DNA from: Paenibacillus sp. W2I17
Lineage (GTDB): Bacteria > Bacillota > Bacilli > Paenibacillales > Paenibacillaceae
NCBI RefSeq assembly: GCF_030815985.1
Contig: NZ_JAUSXM010000001.1
Location: forward strand, 4,960,001-5,024,000
DNA length: 64,000 nucleotides
Direction: 5' to 3'
Part shown: piece by piece, positions 45,129 to 56,845 of the stretch
Position numbering within the stretch: position 1 is the stretch's first letter
Layout of the letters: every line of letters starts with the position of its first letter
Notes under the pieces: model-generated
What the model was told of the DNA's origin: nothing
The model's database searches: none
The model's input: the letters and a program-made list of their open reading frames with translations, nothing else
Program-made: the position numbers and the translations under genes

Positions 45129-47111
45129 TTATTTAACGTCCTTTCGGTCCGGTAACTGGCTTAAATAACTGTTGGACAAGTGTGCAAGATCCAATGCCCG
45201 ATCATATTGTTCCTTCGTTATAAACCGTGAAGAAGACTGCCCACTGTTATTGGGTGTGGCGATAGTTGGAGATTCCTCTTCTCCTGAATTCTTCGGCATC
45301 TCTTCTGAAGGAACATTCATCTGCTGTTGCTCGGCATCTTGTCTGCCCGCATCAGCTAGGGAATAATGCGTCCCATCCCCGTATCCTTTCGCCGGAATGA
45401 AGAGAGAAGCATCGTTTAGCACCGACCCAGAAGGAAGGTAATAACGTTCGGGTAGGAGATTTCCACCTTCGTGTAACAAATCCTGTCCGAAGTGTAATTG
45501 GTCCTTCAGCGATACTCCGGTGAGTCCGGCAATCGTTGGCAGAATGTCCACCTGGCCTCCGATCTGTTCCAGTTGTACACCCGGGGTAATGCCCGGGGCC
45601 GAGATAATGAGAGGGATATTAATCATATCTGCTGATGTGTATTCCCGACCATACAACTCTTTCATAAGGACTATGTCATCCCGATCCAGTGAGTAGATGG
45701 GAAGCCCCAGGTGATCCCCGTACAAGACGAACAAGCTATTTTCCCATAATCCCCGTTCTTTCAATCCAGCAATCAACTGTCCAACTGCCTCATCCGCATA
45801 ATGCTGTGATATCAGATAATCACCGGGCAACGTATCCTTGTAACGCTCTGGCAGCGTCAGCTTCACCTTGTTTTTAGGCAAAGTGTACGGGTGGTGGGCT
45901 GACATGGAGATGATATGGGCATATAAGGGCTTGCCCGAAGAATGCATGGATTCCAGCTTATCCAGTGTTTTGGAATACAGTACTTCATCCGAGGCCGAAA
46001 AGGCGATAGAGTCCTGTGTGCCGAAATAATTAATATCATAATACTGGTCAAATCCAAGTGCCTTGTATAACTGATCCCGATTCCAGAAACGAACATCATT
46101 TGTATGGAATGTGGCTGTCTGATATCCGTTTGCTGACATCAACTTGGGTAGACTCGGCAGAGCTTTATCCGCATATACGGTTGTTGCTGCCCCGTTCGGT
46201 GGGGTGTAAAACGATGTATTCACAACAAATTCTGCATCCGATGTATTTCCCTGTCCCACTTGCTGATAGAAGTTCGGAAAATACAGGCTCTGTCTAGCCA
46301 ATTGATTCAGATTAGGCGTAATCTCTTGTCCATCTACCTCTAATCCAATCAGAAAGTTCTGAAACGATTCCAACTGGAGCATAATCACATTGCGTCCGCT
46401 CGCGGCACCCTGCTCCACAATCGCAGGAAGTTCGGTCGTTTGCTTCAGTTGGTCGATGTCAGTCTGATCAATGTGAGCAATGGGTACAAGTTTATCAGGT
46501 CGATCCAGGATGGTATACGCCTCGTAACCAAGGATGCCCATCTGTTCTGCTTGTGTAAGCTCACTCATGCTGGCCCGATTGGGATAGATGTTGAGCATGC
46601 ACAGGATCATGGACAGGGTCAGTATGACCGAAGCAACCCGTCTTCTGGCACGTCGTTCAAGCGGAATGCGGTTCGGGCGTTCTGTACTCCCGAGCTTGAT
46701 CCTGCGACGAATGAGTATCCCCCCAATGATCAGAACGTCTGCAAAAATAAACAAATAATAGGGGTCAAGCAAAGAGAACATGCTGCTCTTGACCGAGGTC
46801 ACCTGATTCACCTGTGCCAACGCGTGATAGTTAACGATTACGCCATAGTATTTGTAGTACATGATGGCTGCAAAGAAAATCCCTGAGAGCAGCAAATTCA
46901 TGGCAAGGTATATCCACATTCGCCGCTTGGCAGCAAACCACTCAATTAGACAGAAGCCGATCCAGATGAGCGGCAATTCGGTCAGCAGTGGTTTCCAGAC
47001 AGGGATGTCATCGAAGATAACGATCCAGGCCAGTGAACTTTTGATCATCATAATAATGGTAAAGAATATAAACGGTCCGCTTAGAAATCGGGTGAGTGAA
47101 CTGCGTGACAA
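45129..47111 (-). CDS. Lipoteichoic acid synthase (LtaS) family membrane sulfatase-fold enzyme
   Basis: This 660-residue protein has about five membrane segments in residues 1-185, then a large extracellular sulfatase-like domain. That domain opens with NVIMLQLESFQNFLIG and has the catalytic Thr near residue 291 in QGNTSDAEF. ISMSAHHPYTLP and YGDHLGLPIYS are metal-site regions. LtaS polymerises glycerol phosphate from phosphatidylglycerol onto a lipid anchor. Several paralogues exist in Bacilli (LtaS, YfnI, YqgS, YvgJ), so the exact role is open. The last ~70 residues form a Ser/Glu/Gln-rich tail not usual for the family. GGAAGG lies before ATG. Confidence 0.9.
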   Translation of the reverse strand: MSRSSLTRFLSGPFIFFTIIMMIKSSLAWIVIFDDIPVWKPLLTELPLIWIGFCLIEWFAAKRRMWIYLAMNLLLSGIFFAAIMYYKYYGVIVNYHALAQVNQVTSVKSSMFSLLDPYYLFIFADVLIIGGILIRRRIKLGSTERPNRIPLERRARRRVASVILTLSMILCMLNIYPNRASMSELTQAEQMGILGYEAYTILDRPDKLVPIAHIDQTDIDQLKQTTELPAIVEQGAASGRNVIMLQLESFQNFLIGLEVDGQEITPNLNQLARQSLYFPNFYQQVGQGNTSDAEFVVNTSFYTPPNGAATTVYADKALPSLPKLMSANGYQTATFHTNDVRFWNRDQLYKALGFDQYYDINYFGTQDSIAFSASDEVLYSKTLDKLESMHSSGKPLYAHIISMSAHHPYTLPKNKVKLTLPERYKDTLPGDYLISQHYADEAVGQLIAGLKERGLWENSLFVLYGDHLGLPIYSLDRDDIVLMKELYGREYTSADMINIPLIISAPGITPGVQLEQIGGQVDILPTIAGLTGVSLKDQLHFGQDLLHEGGNLLPERYYLPSGSVLNDASLFIPAKGYGDGTHYSLADAGRQDAEQQQMNVPSEEMPKNSGEEESPTIATPNNSGQSSSRFITKEQYDRALDLAHLSNSYLSQLPDRKDVK

Positions 47112-47202
47112 GGTACCGCCTTCCCTTCCGAAGTTTCATTTAACAAGTATTATCCTATCTCTGCATGGCTGTGTCAAAAATGAGAGCCTTCTACAATTGA
47201 CG

Positions 47203-47237
47203 GCAAAAAAACCTCTTCCATGCAGGAAGAGGTTTGA
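47203..47237 (-). terminator. Terminator of hmoB
   Basis: On the minus strand, AAACCTCTTCC and GGAAGAGGTTT form a perfect 11-base stem with a 5-base loop, followed by TTTT. It lies ~46 bases beyond the hmoB stop. Confidence 0.88.
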
Positions 47238-47283
47238 AAAAACATGGGCTACTGCGATAAAAGCCAGATGCGACCCAATTTTG

Positions 47284-50230
<2,947 letters not shown>

Positions 50231-50434
50231 ATATGATGCATCTCCACAGCAATTTCAATGGAATCAGGCAAATGCTGAACCAAGAAGTTTAACATTTTTC
50301 TCAGATTTCTTTCCTTTATATGATTGAAGGGTAGGGTGAAAGGGTTATAACTTGGTTAGCAACGAACGAACAACGGCGAATACCCTATCCGTTCCGCGGT
50401 CCGCTTCGAAAGCAATCAAGGAGGTCGGTTTGTA

Positions 50435-51916
50435 ATGAAGAGAAATCATACCATGATGCAGTTTTTTGAATGGCACCTGGCTGCAGACGGAGATCATTGG
50501 AAGCGACTGGCTGAAATGGCCCCGGAATTGAAAGCCAAAGGCATTGATACGGTATGGGTGCCTCCTGTGACCAAAGCCGTATCAGCTGAGGATACAGGTT
50601 ATGGTGTATATGATCTGTATGATTTGGGTGAATTTGACCAAAAGGGTACCGTGCGTACCAAATATGGCACCAAGCAGGAACTGATAGAGGCCATTGCCGA
50701 GTGTCAGAAGAACGGAATCGCCGTCTATGTGGATCTGGTCATGAATCACAAGGCTGGGGCAGATGAGACGGAAGTTTTTAAAGTGATTGAGGTTGATCCG
50801 AATGATCGAACGAAGGAAATTTCTGAGCCGTTTGAGATTGAGGGATGGACCAAATTCACATTCCCGGGTCGCGGGGATCAATACTCCTCTTTTAAATGGA
50901 ACTCTGAACACTTCAATGGCACGGACTTTGATGCCAGGGAAGAACGAACAGGTGTATTCCGCATCGCAGGAGAGAATAAAAAATGGAATGAGAATGTCGA
51001 TGATGAGTTTGGCAACTATGACTATCTGATGTTCGCCAATATAGATTATAACCACCCGGATGTAAGGCGCGAGATGATTGATTGGGGGAAATGGCTGATC
51101 GATACCCTTCAGTGTGGTGGGTTCCGGCTGGATGCAATTAAACATATCAACCACGAATTCATCAAGGAATTCGCAGCAGAGATGATCCGCAAACGCGGTC
51201 AGGATTTCTACATCGTAGGCGAGTTCTGGAATTCGAACCTGGATGCATGTCGTGAATTTCTTGATACGGTAGACTATCAGATCGACCTGTTTGATGTGTC
51301 TCTTCACTACAAGCTGCATGAGGCTTCGCTTGCAGGTAGAGACTTTGATCTCTCCAAAATTTTTGATGATACCTTGGTGCAGACACATCCTACCCATGCG
51401 GTAACCTTCGTAGATAACCATGACTCCCAACCTCATGAAGCGTTGGAATCATGGATTGGTGATTGGTTTAAGCCGAGCGCTTATGCGTTGACGCTATTAC
51501 GTCGCGATGGTTATCCGGTTGTATTTTACGGGGATTATTATGGTATTGGTGGACCTGAACCTGTGGATGGCAAAAAAGAGATTTTGGACATTCTGCTGTC
51601 TGCCCGTTGCAACAAGGCATATGGAGAGCAGGAAGACTACTTCGATCACGCCAATACGATTGGCTGGGTACGTCGTGGCGTTGAGGAAATCGAAGGTTCC
51701 GGTTGTGCAGTAGTCATCTCCAACGGGGATGACGGTGAGAAGAGAATGTTCATCGGAGAGCATCGTGCTGGTGAAGTCTGGGTGGATCTGACGAACAGCT
51801 GTGAGGATCAGATTACTATTGAGAAAGACGGCTGGGCCACCTTCCATGTGTGCGGTGGAGGCGTCTCGGTATGGGCCCTTCCTGAACAGAATGAGGACTG
51901 CGCTGACGCTGAGTAA
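50435..51916 (+). CDS. Cytoplasmic alpha-amylase (GH13_5)
   Basis: This 493-residue GH13 enzyme hydrolyses internal alpha-1,4 bonds of malto-oligosaccharides or glycogen. There is no signal peptide: the protein begins MKRNHTMMQFFEWHLAADG, so it is cytoplasmic like E. coli AmyA. Catalytic residues are Asp ~232 (GFRLDAIKHIN), Glu ~263 (IVGEFWN) and the transition-state Asp ~328 (FVDNHDSQ). YVDLVMNHKAGADETE is the conserved region I and calcium site. AGGAGG lies ~8 bases before ATG. It is monocistronic with a strong terminator. The 204-base upstream gap holds the promoter but no clear catabolite site. Confidence 0.95.
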   Translation: MKRNHTMMQFFEWHLAADGDHWKRLAEMAPELKAKGIDTVWVPPVTKAVSAEDTGYGVYDLYDLGEFDQKGTVRTKYGTKQELIEAIAECQKNGIAVYVDLVMNHKAGADETEVFKVIEVDPNDRTKEISEPFEIEGWTKFTFPGRGDQYSSFKWNSEHFNGTDFDAREERTGVFRIAGENKKWNENVDDEFGNYDYLMFANIDYNHPDVRREMIDWGKWLIDTLQCGGFRLDAIKHINHEFIKEFAAEMIRKRGQDFYIVGEFWNSNLDACREFLDTVDYQIDLFDVSLHYKLHEASLAGRDFDLSKIFDDTLVQTHPTHAVTFVDNHDSQPHEALESWIGDWFKPSAYALTLLRRDGYPVVFYGDYYGIGGPEPVDGKKEILDILLSARCNKAYGEQEDYFDHANTIGWVRRGVEEIEGSGCAVVISNGDDGEKRMFIGEHRAGEVWVDLTNSCEDQITIEKDGWATFHVCGGGVSVWALPEQNEDCADAE

Positions 51917-51987
51917 CGGCATGTGCCAGGCAGGATAAGAAAAGGTACACCGATTAATATGACAACAGTATATGAATAGATCGTTAA

Positions 51988-52036
51988 ACCATCTGAACAG
52001 GAGAGCATGCATGCCTGTGTTCAGGTGGTTTTTTTG
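51988..52036 (+). terminator. Terminator after the alpha-amylase gene
   Basis: ACCATCTGAACA pairs with TGTTCAGGTGGT apart from one mismatch, followed by seven Ts. The loop contains GCATGCATGC. Confidence 0.9.
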
Positions 52037-52066
52037 CATTTTTCTTGGTGCAACTAAAACTCCATC

Positions 52067-52261
52067 CTAACGAACTCAGCACGCCTTATTTGCACTGAAT
52101 TAGCGTTATTGGAATTCTAACGAATCTCAGTAACCTTATTACTCTCAAAAACGATTGATTTAGCGCCAATAGGAGCAAGATCACCAGATTAACGCGTCTA
52201 AGATTCGTTAGAATATTGAAAACTCGGATTTCAGCCGAATAAGGCCTCTCAGATTGCTAGC
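52067..52261. repeat. Four-box palindromic intergenic element, copy 2
   Basis: CTAACGAA boxes lie at 52067-52074 and 52117-52124 (plus), a TTCGTTAG box at 52204-52211, and a degenerate fourth (TTGCTAGC) at 52254-52261. Spacings are 50, 79 and 50 as in copy 3. Boxes 1 and 2 are followed by CTTATT after ~10 bases, and box 4 by AAGGCCTTATT-type sequence on the opposite strand. It lies between the amylase terminator and the next gene. The remaining gap to 52456 shows nothing else. Confidence 0.85.
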
Positions 52262-52456
52262 TAACGTGGGTTAAGTGTCGCCGCCATAGGCAAACGAATC
52301 ACTGCTGCAAGTGAAAACATGAAATGAGAAAGAAACAGTTCGGTTCCACATCTTAATACATGGTACAATAATCCAAATATGGAGTGTTAGAAAACAAAAT
52401 GAGAGAACGTAATAAGCGATATTCTTTACAGAGGATTGGAGAAGAGGAGGGATGAC

Positions 52457-53089
52457 ATGACTCCCAAAAGAGAGATGAACCGTTTCTTCCCGTTAGTCAT
52501 GTATCTATTTGTAATAGCCGTGTGTATGGGGGCTTGCAGTTTGGTACCAAACCAGGGGCCAGCGGGTGAACCGAAGCGGAGCGATGAGTATACGTTGAAT
52601 TCGGAGCGAAGAGATTTAAATGAGCGGGTTACGAAGAACCATGAGTCTTTTCAGACGAACTCGCCAGATGATTATAATTTGACTGCAACGGTGGATGTGA
52701 GTCATGAATCCGGAGTTCACCGAATTTCTTATGAGATTTTGGTGAATGAGGCTCGGGTGCCCATGGTTAATGTCATTCAGTCCTTCACCCTCGATCCCAA
52801 CATGATAAATCGAATAGATGCCGGAGAGTTATTTCATTCCAATGTGAGCAATACACACGAGATTAGTTTAGAGTCTGACAAGGAACCGCTTGGATTGAGT
52901 CTGAGCAGAAGTTATGTCTTGAAGCCCAAGGCGGAGATCGACAGCAATATCCTCCAGCGTTATGCAGATATGTATATCAAAATTTCCTATGGCCCAAATA
53001 ATCAGCGAACGGAAGATTATTTTTATATCCATGCCGAGCCCTCTCCGAGAACGATTAAGTATATGAAGTCATGGGAGAAAGAAAAATAG
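52457..53089 (+). CDS. Predicted lipoprotein, function unknown
   Basis: This 210-residue protein has MTPKREMNRFF, a hydrophobic segment and lipobox MGAC (Cys ~27), then a hydrophilic tether. The mature part is beta-rich (YNLTATVDVSHESGVHRISYEILVNEARVPMVNVIQSFTLDP, GLSLSRSYVLKPKAEID), suggesting an immunoglobulin-like sandwich domain anchored outside the membrane. GGAGGG precedes ATG at 52457. An upstream in-frame start at 52436 lies before that site. It has no operon partners. I do not recognise the family. Confidence 0.72.
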   Translation: MTPKREMNRFFPLVMYLFVIAVCMGACSLVPNQGPAGEPKRSDEYTLNSERRDLNERVTKNHESFQTNSPDDYNLTATVDVSHESGVHRISYEILVNEARVPMVNVIQSFTLDPNMINRIDAGELFHSNVSNTHEISLESDKEPLGLSLSRSYVLKPKAEIDSNILQRYADMYIKISYGPNNQRTEDYFYIHAEPSPRTIKYMKSWEKEK

Positions 53090-53168
53090 GAAAAAGCAAC
53101 GCCCACCAGTTCCATCAGAGGAATTTGAGTAGACGTTGCCGGTTCATCTATTTGAGATAGTAAGGTTA

Positions 53169-53447
53169 TTACTTTTCAAAATATTGATTCATCGTATCCC
53201 ACATTCGATTGAACTCACTTCGTTCCATTGAAAATGCTCCAGGCTTCTCAGGTTTATGATGAGAAGTTGGCTCAAAGTTTAAGTATTCATGGTGTGTAGT
53301 ACACTCATAGTTTTTGCTGTTAATAAGGAATTCAATTCTATCCTTAAAGGGTCTTTCCAGTAATTTAACCACCATGATGTCTCCACTACTGGTGCTTCTT
53401 GCAGGAGAATATATCAGAAAGTAACCTTGTTCAATTCGATATTCCAT
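53169..53447 (-). CDS. Small hypothetical protein
   Basis: This 92-residue soluble protein of unknown function is Phe/Tyr/His-rich (ERPFKDRIEFLINSKNYECTTHHEYLNFEPTSHHKPEK) and ends MWDTMNQYFEK. The start at 53447 has GGAGG eight bases upstream. The ATG at 53462 overlaps that site. It is flanked by the convergent lipoprotein gene and the co-oriented MBL-fold gene upstream. The ribosome site supports that it is translated, but no homologue comes to mind. Confidence 0.6.
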   Translation of the reverse strand: MEYRIEQGYFLIYSPARSTSSGDIMVVKLLERPFKDRIEFLINSKNYECTTHHEYLNFEPTSHHKPEKPGAFSMERSEFNRMWDTMNQYFEK

Positions 53448-53512
53448 AGCAATGACCTCCATTAGAATATAGGTCCAAATACTATAATATCCGATGCCCT
53501 CTCTCCGTTTAC

Positions 53513-54256
53513 CTACTCCAGTTCAAATGATTCCAACGTACCAACCATCCGTAGATCATGCGCGCGGTTGAACTGTTCCCGTTTGTCCGCATCCGCGTAC
53601 TCATCATGATAATGCATCAGTACGGTTTTCTGTCTCACTTCCGCGGGTAACTGCTCCAGATCCTTCAATGAGGTATGGGATTTGATCACCAGATCGTGCA
53701 TATGACATTCATGGAAAATCAGCTGCACATCAGCGGCAACCTGCTCCACCCGTTCCTGATCGAGTGTACTGTCTGCACTGTAAAAGAAGTAAGGCTTGGC
53801 GAGTAGCCCATTGCTGACCATACCGGGAACATGCTGCGTCCGAAACGTCTCAAACGTCACGCCGCCCAGTTCGAATGTGCCTCCATCTGGCAGGGGGACG
53901 ACATCGTAGTAATCGCTCATGGTACGTTCACCATCCGTTGTGTAGCGCATGCCGGGGGATAGAATGTTCCAGAGTGGCTCTACCAATTGTTCGTGGATGA
54001 ACAGACGGGGTTTGCGGTCGCCTACGATCTGTGCGTAATAACCCAGCATCTGTACACCATTAATATGATCTTCATGCAAATGGGTAATGAACACATTGTG
54101 GATATCGGTCATGGCGAATCCATATTCCTTGAGTGCTTTAGCATTTGATTCTGGGAAATCAATGACCAGATGCGTTCCTCCAAATTCGGCCAACATACTA
54201 TTGTGGTGCTGCTCCATGCTGAACATATCTCCTGTGCCGAGAAAAGTGATTTTCAA
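53513..54256 (-). CDS. MBL-fold metallo-hydrolase
   Basis: This 247-residue metallo-beta-lactamase-fold protein begins MKITFLGTGDMF. The zinc-binding motif THLHEDHINGV lies near residue 58, with further ligands in RTQHVPG, the Asp in YFFYSADST, and His in VLMHYHDEY. The pattern with the C-terminal HYHDEY is like RNase Z/phosphodiesterase-type or ElaC-related hydrolases. The substrate cannot be told. AGGAGAT lies before ATG. It is divergent from uxaC across a 203-base gap. Confidence 0.85.
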   Translation of the reverse strand: MKITFLGTGDMFSMEQHHNSMLAEFGGTHLVIDFPESNAKALKEYGFAMTDIHNVFITHLHEDHINGVQMLGYYAQIVGDRKPRLFIHEQLVEPLWNILSPGMRYTTDGERTMSDYYDVVPLPDGGTFELGGVTFETFRTQHVPGMVSNGLLAKPYFFYSADSTLDQERVEQVAADVQLIFHECHMHDLVIKSHTSLKDLEQLPAEVRQKTVLMHYHDEYADADKREQFNRAHDLRMVGTLESFELE

Positions 54257-54459
54257 TTCATTTCATCTCCTTGTGTGATCTTCAGATCAGCATCCTTGCG
54301 TTAAATCCAGTATACCTTGTTCCCGAATATATGCCTAAATCAACCTTTTTTGATAACGCTATCATTTTATATTGAACTTTGATGATAAACAGTGTAGCGT
54401 AAAGATGGGAAGTGAACCCATATGAACGTAAACTCACCTAAAGGGAGCGTGCGAGGCGA

Positions 54460-55902
54460 ATGAAATCTTTTCTGGATGAACAATTTTTACTGCACAATGA
54501 AACGGCGATCAAGTTATATGAGGATTATGCCAAAGACATGCCGATTATTGATTATCATTGCCACCTCAGTCCTCAGGAGATCTACGAGAACAAAACCTTT
54601 GGCAATCTTACAGAGGCTTGGTTATACGGTGATCACTATAAGTGGCGGCTCATGCGCGCAAACGGAATTGAAGAGCAATATGTGACCGGCGGCGAAGGAG
54701 TGACCGATTACGATCGTTTCCTGGCTTATGCCAAAACGGTCCCTATGATGATTGGTAATCCGCTGTATGCCTGGTCTCATCTGGAATTACAGCGATATTT
54801 CGGCGTCTACGAAGTATTGAATGAGACAAGCGCACCGGCCATCTGGGACAAAGTAAATGCCAAACTGAACAGTGACGGATTCGGTGCACGTGATCTGATT
54901 ACCAAATCCAATGTCACTGTTGTGTGCACAACCGATGATCCAACGGATTCTCTGGAGTATCATCTGAAAATTCAGGAAATCGAAGGTTTTGATACGGCGG
55001 TATTACCTTCTTTCCGCCCGGATAAAGGTTTGGAATTGAACCGGGATACCTTCGTGGAATGGGTGGGCAAGCTGTCGCAGGCATCTGGCACTGCCATTTC
55101 AGATTATGAATCCTTCCTTGCTGCGCTGGAGTCACGTGTGGAATTTTTCCATTCCGTCGGCGGCAGAGTCTCTGACCATGCACTTGATTATGTTCCTTAC
55201 GGCGTGGCTACACGCGAAGAAGCAGCTGCCATCTTTGCAAAGGTACTTGCGGGTCAGAAGGTAACTCGTGAGGAAGAGGACAAGTACAAGACGGTAACGC
55301 TGACGTTCCTTGGCAAACTGTATGCAGATCGGGGCTGGGTGATGCAGTTCCACATTAATGCAGCCCGTAACAACAACACACGGATGTTTGCCAAGCTTGG
55401 GCCGGATACTGGTTACGATGCCGTGAATGATACGCCGCTTTCCGCAGCGATGATTGGATTGCTCGACGCGTTGGAGCAGCAACAAGCACTGCCCAAAACG
55501 ATTCTGTATTCTCTGAATCCAAGGGACAACGAGGTGCTCGCGGCGATCATCGGCAGCTTCCAAGGCGGAGGTATTCCAGGCAAAATCCAGCTTGGCGCAG
55601 CATGGTGGTTCAATGATACGAAGGACGGCATGCTTGCTCAGATGAAGGCACTGGCGAATGTTGGTTTGCTCAGCCGTTTTGTCGGCATGCTGACCGATTC
55701 ACGCAGCTTCCTGTCCTACACCCGGCATGAGTATTTCCGTCGTCTGGTCTGCAACCTCATCGGTGAATGGGCCGAACAAGGGGAGGCACCGCAGGATCTG
55801 GAGCTGCTTGGTCAGATCGTACAGGGCATTGCCTACAACAATGCAAAAGAATATTTCCCGTTTGCCTCAGTGCCTAAAACAGTCTCTGCTTCACAGTCTT
55901 AA
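54460..55902 (+). CDS. uxaC: Glucuronate isomerase (uronate isomerase)
   Basis: This 480-residue amidohydrolase-fold enzyme isomerises D-glucuronate to D-fructuronate and D-galacturonate to D-tagaturonate. The N-terminus FLDEQFLLHNETAIKLYEDYAKDMPIIDYHCHLSP carries the HCH metal ligands; MQFHINAARNNNTRMF, GGGIPGKIQLGAAWWFNDTKDGM and GMLTDSRSFLSYTRHEYFRR are UxaC signatures. The length fits the family. The other hexuronate genes (uxuA, uxuB, kdgK) are not in the window, so it stands alone here. A good terminator follows. Confidence 0.96.
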   Translation: MKSFLDEQFLLHNETAIKLYEDYAKDMPIIDYHCHLSPQEIYENKTFGNLTEAWLYGDHYKWRLMRANGIEEQYVTGGEGVTDYDRFLAYAKTVPMMIGNPLYAWSHLELQRYFGVYEVLNETSAPAIWDKVNAKLNSDGFGARDLITKSNVTVVCTTDDPTDSLEYHLKIQEIEGFDTAVLPSFRPDKGLELNRDTFVEWVGKLSQASGTAISDYESFLAALESRVEFFHSVGGRVSDHALDYVPYGVATREEAAAIFAKVLAGQKVTREEEDKYKTVTLTFLGKLYADRGWVMQFHINAARNNNTRMFAKLGPDTGYDAVNDTPLSAAMIGLLDALEQQQALPKTILYSLNPRDNEVLAAIIGSFQGGGIPGKIQLGAAWWFNDTKDGMLAQMKALANVGLLSRFVGMLTDSRSFLSYTRHEYFRRLVCNLIGEWAEQGEAPQDLELLGQIVQGIAYNNAKEYFPFASVPKTVSASQS

Positions 55903-55982
55903 TGAGTAACAAACGCATTTAATCATGCAAGTTATGCAACTTAGGAGATTCTCTAGTTTCTAATTTTCAATCGTAATAAAAT

Positions 55983-56040
55983 GCTCCCATTTCTTACCCA
56001 CGGGTCATCATCCACCGGAGTAAGGAATGGGAGCTTCTTT
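55983..56040 (+). terminator. Terminator after uxaC
   Basis: GCTCCCATTTCTTAC pairs with GTAAGGAATGGGAGC (14 of 15), followed by TTCTTTG. Confidence 0.85.
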
Positions 56041-56166
56041 GTAAGTTGAATTTATGGAATGGCACATAATAAGTATAGCGGGCTCCAATGAATGCCAAAT
56101 GACAAAACCCTAATCAAGCGCGTATAGGCTTTTGGTTATGGGTTTATATTGGTTATTTTTAGATGT

Positions 56167-56195
56167 TTGACATTCGTTTCTTACGATAATATACT
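56167..56195 (+). promoter_or_regulatory. SigA-type promoter of the MarR-ABC exporter operon
   Basis: A perfect TTGACA (56167-56172) and TATACT (56190-56195) are separated by 17 bases, ~107 bases before the MarR gene start. Confidence 0.8.
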
Positions 56196-56216
56196 TAGTA
56201 CACCTAATTAATTGTG

Positions 56217-56249
56217 CATCTATTTAATTGTACTGCTATTTAATAGATG
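56217..56249. promoter_or_regulatory. Operator candidate in the MarR leader
   Basis: CATCTATT at 56217-56224 is exactly complementary to AATAGATG at 56242-56249, with TATTTAAT-type sequence repeated inside each arm. It lies just downstream of the promoter, suited to autorepression by the MarR protein. Confidence 0.55.
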
Positions 56250-56302
56250 TCCTATGATGTTGGATGTCTATGGATTGATAAAGAAAGAAGGAGGGACCCA
56301 TT

Positions 56303-56845
56303 ATGACTGGCATAGATCCGGTCGCTCAGAAGCTTTTGTACTCCATTATGCAGTTTAATAAAGGCAAATGGAGGCAGCATAAACCTCATGGGCGCAATCA
56401 CAATGAAATTATGGTGCTGGGTTGTTTACTCCACGGGATGCATCCGGGAGAACAATTGAACTGGCAGGACAATCCGCCTGATTTCAATGACACGATCGAA
56501 TCCAATCATCCCGGGATGAAAGTCTCGGAAATCAGCGCATTGCTACGAGTGAAGTCACCGACCATTACACCTGTTATTCGTGGCCTTGAAGATGAGGGGC
56601 TGGTCAAACGGACGATGGACCCGGAAGATCGCCGTGCTGTCCGCATCACGATTACTGAAGCAGGTCGTGAAATTATTCGGGCTGCTCACCAAGAGCGCAT
56701 GGAAATATTCAATAAGTTAGTTGAGCATTTGGGTGAACAAGACAGTACTCAGCTGGCTGAGTTGTTGACAAAGGTATACACCTTTTTTGATACATTAACT
56801 TCCTTGCAAAAGGATGATTCGACAAGAGGAGATGATACGCCATGA
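56303..56845 (+). CDS. MarR-family transcriptional regulator
   Basis: This 180-residue winged-helix regulator has the helix-turn-helix in GMKVSEISALLRVKSPTITPVIRGLEDEGLVKR (~residues 73-105) and the wing MDPEDRRAVRITITEAG. An unusual ~30-residue polar insert (HGMHPGEQLNWQDNPPDFNDTIESNHP) sits between the first helices. AAGGAGGG lies upstream of ATG. It shares a four-base overlap with the ABC exporter gene and probably represses its own operon via the palindrome at 56217-56249 until an exporter substrate binds. Confidence 0.9.
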   Translation: MTGIDPVAQKLLYSIMQFNKGKWRQHKPHGRNHNEIMVLGCLLHGMHPGEQLNWQDNPPDFNDTIESNHPGMKVSEISALLRVKSPTITPVIRGLEDEGLVKRTMDPEDRRAVRITITEAGREIIRAAHQERMEIFNKLVEHLGEQDSTQLAELLTKVYTFFDTLTSLQKDDSTRGDDTP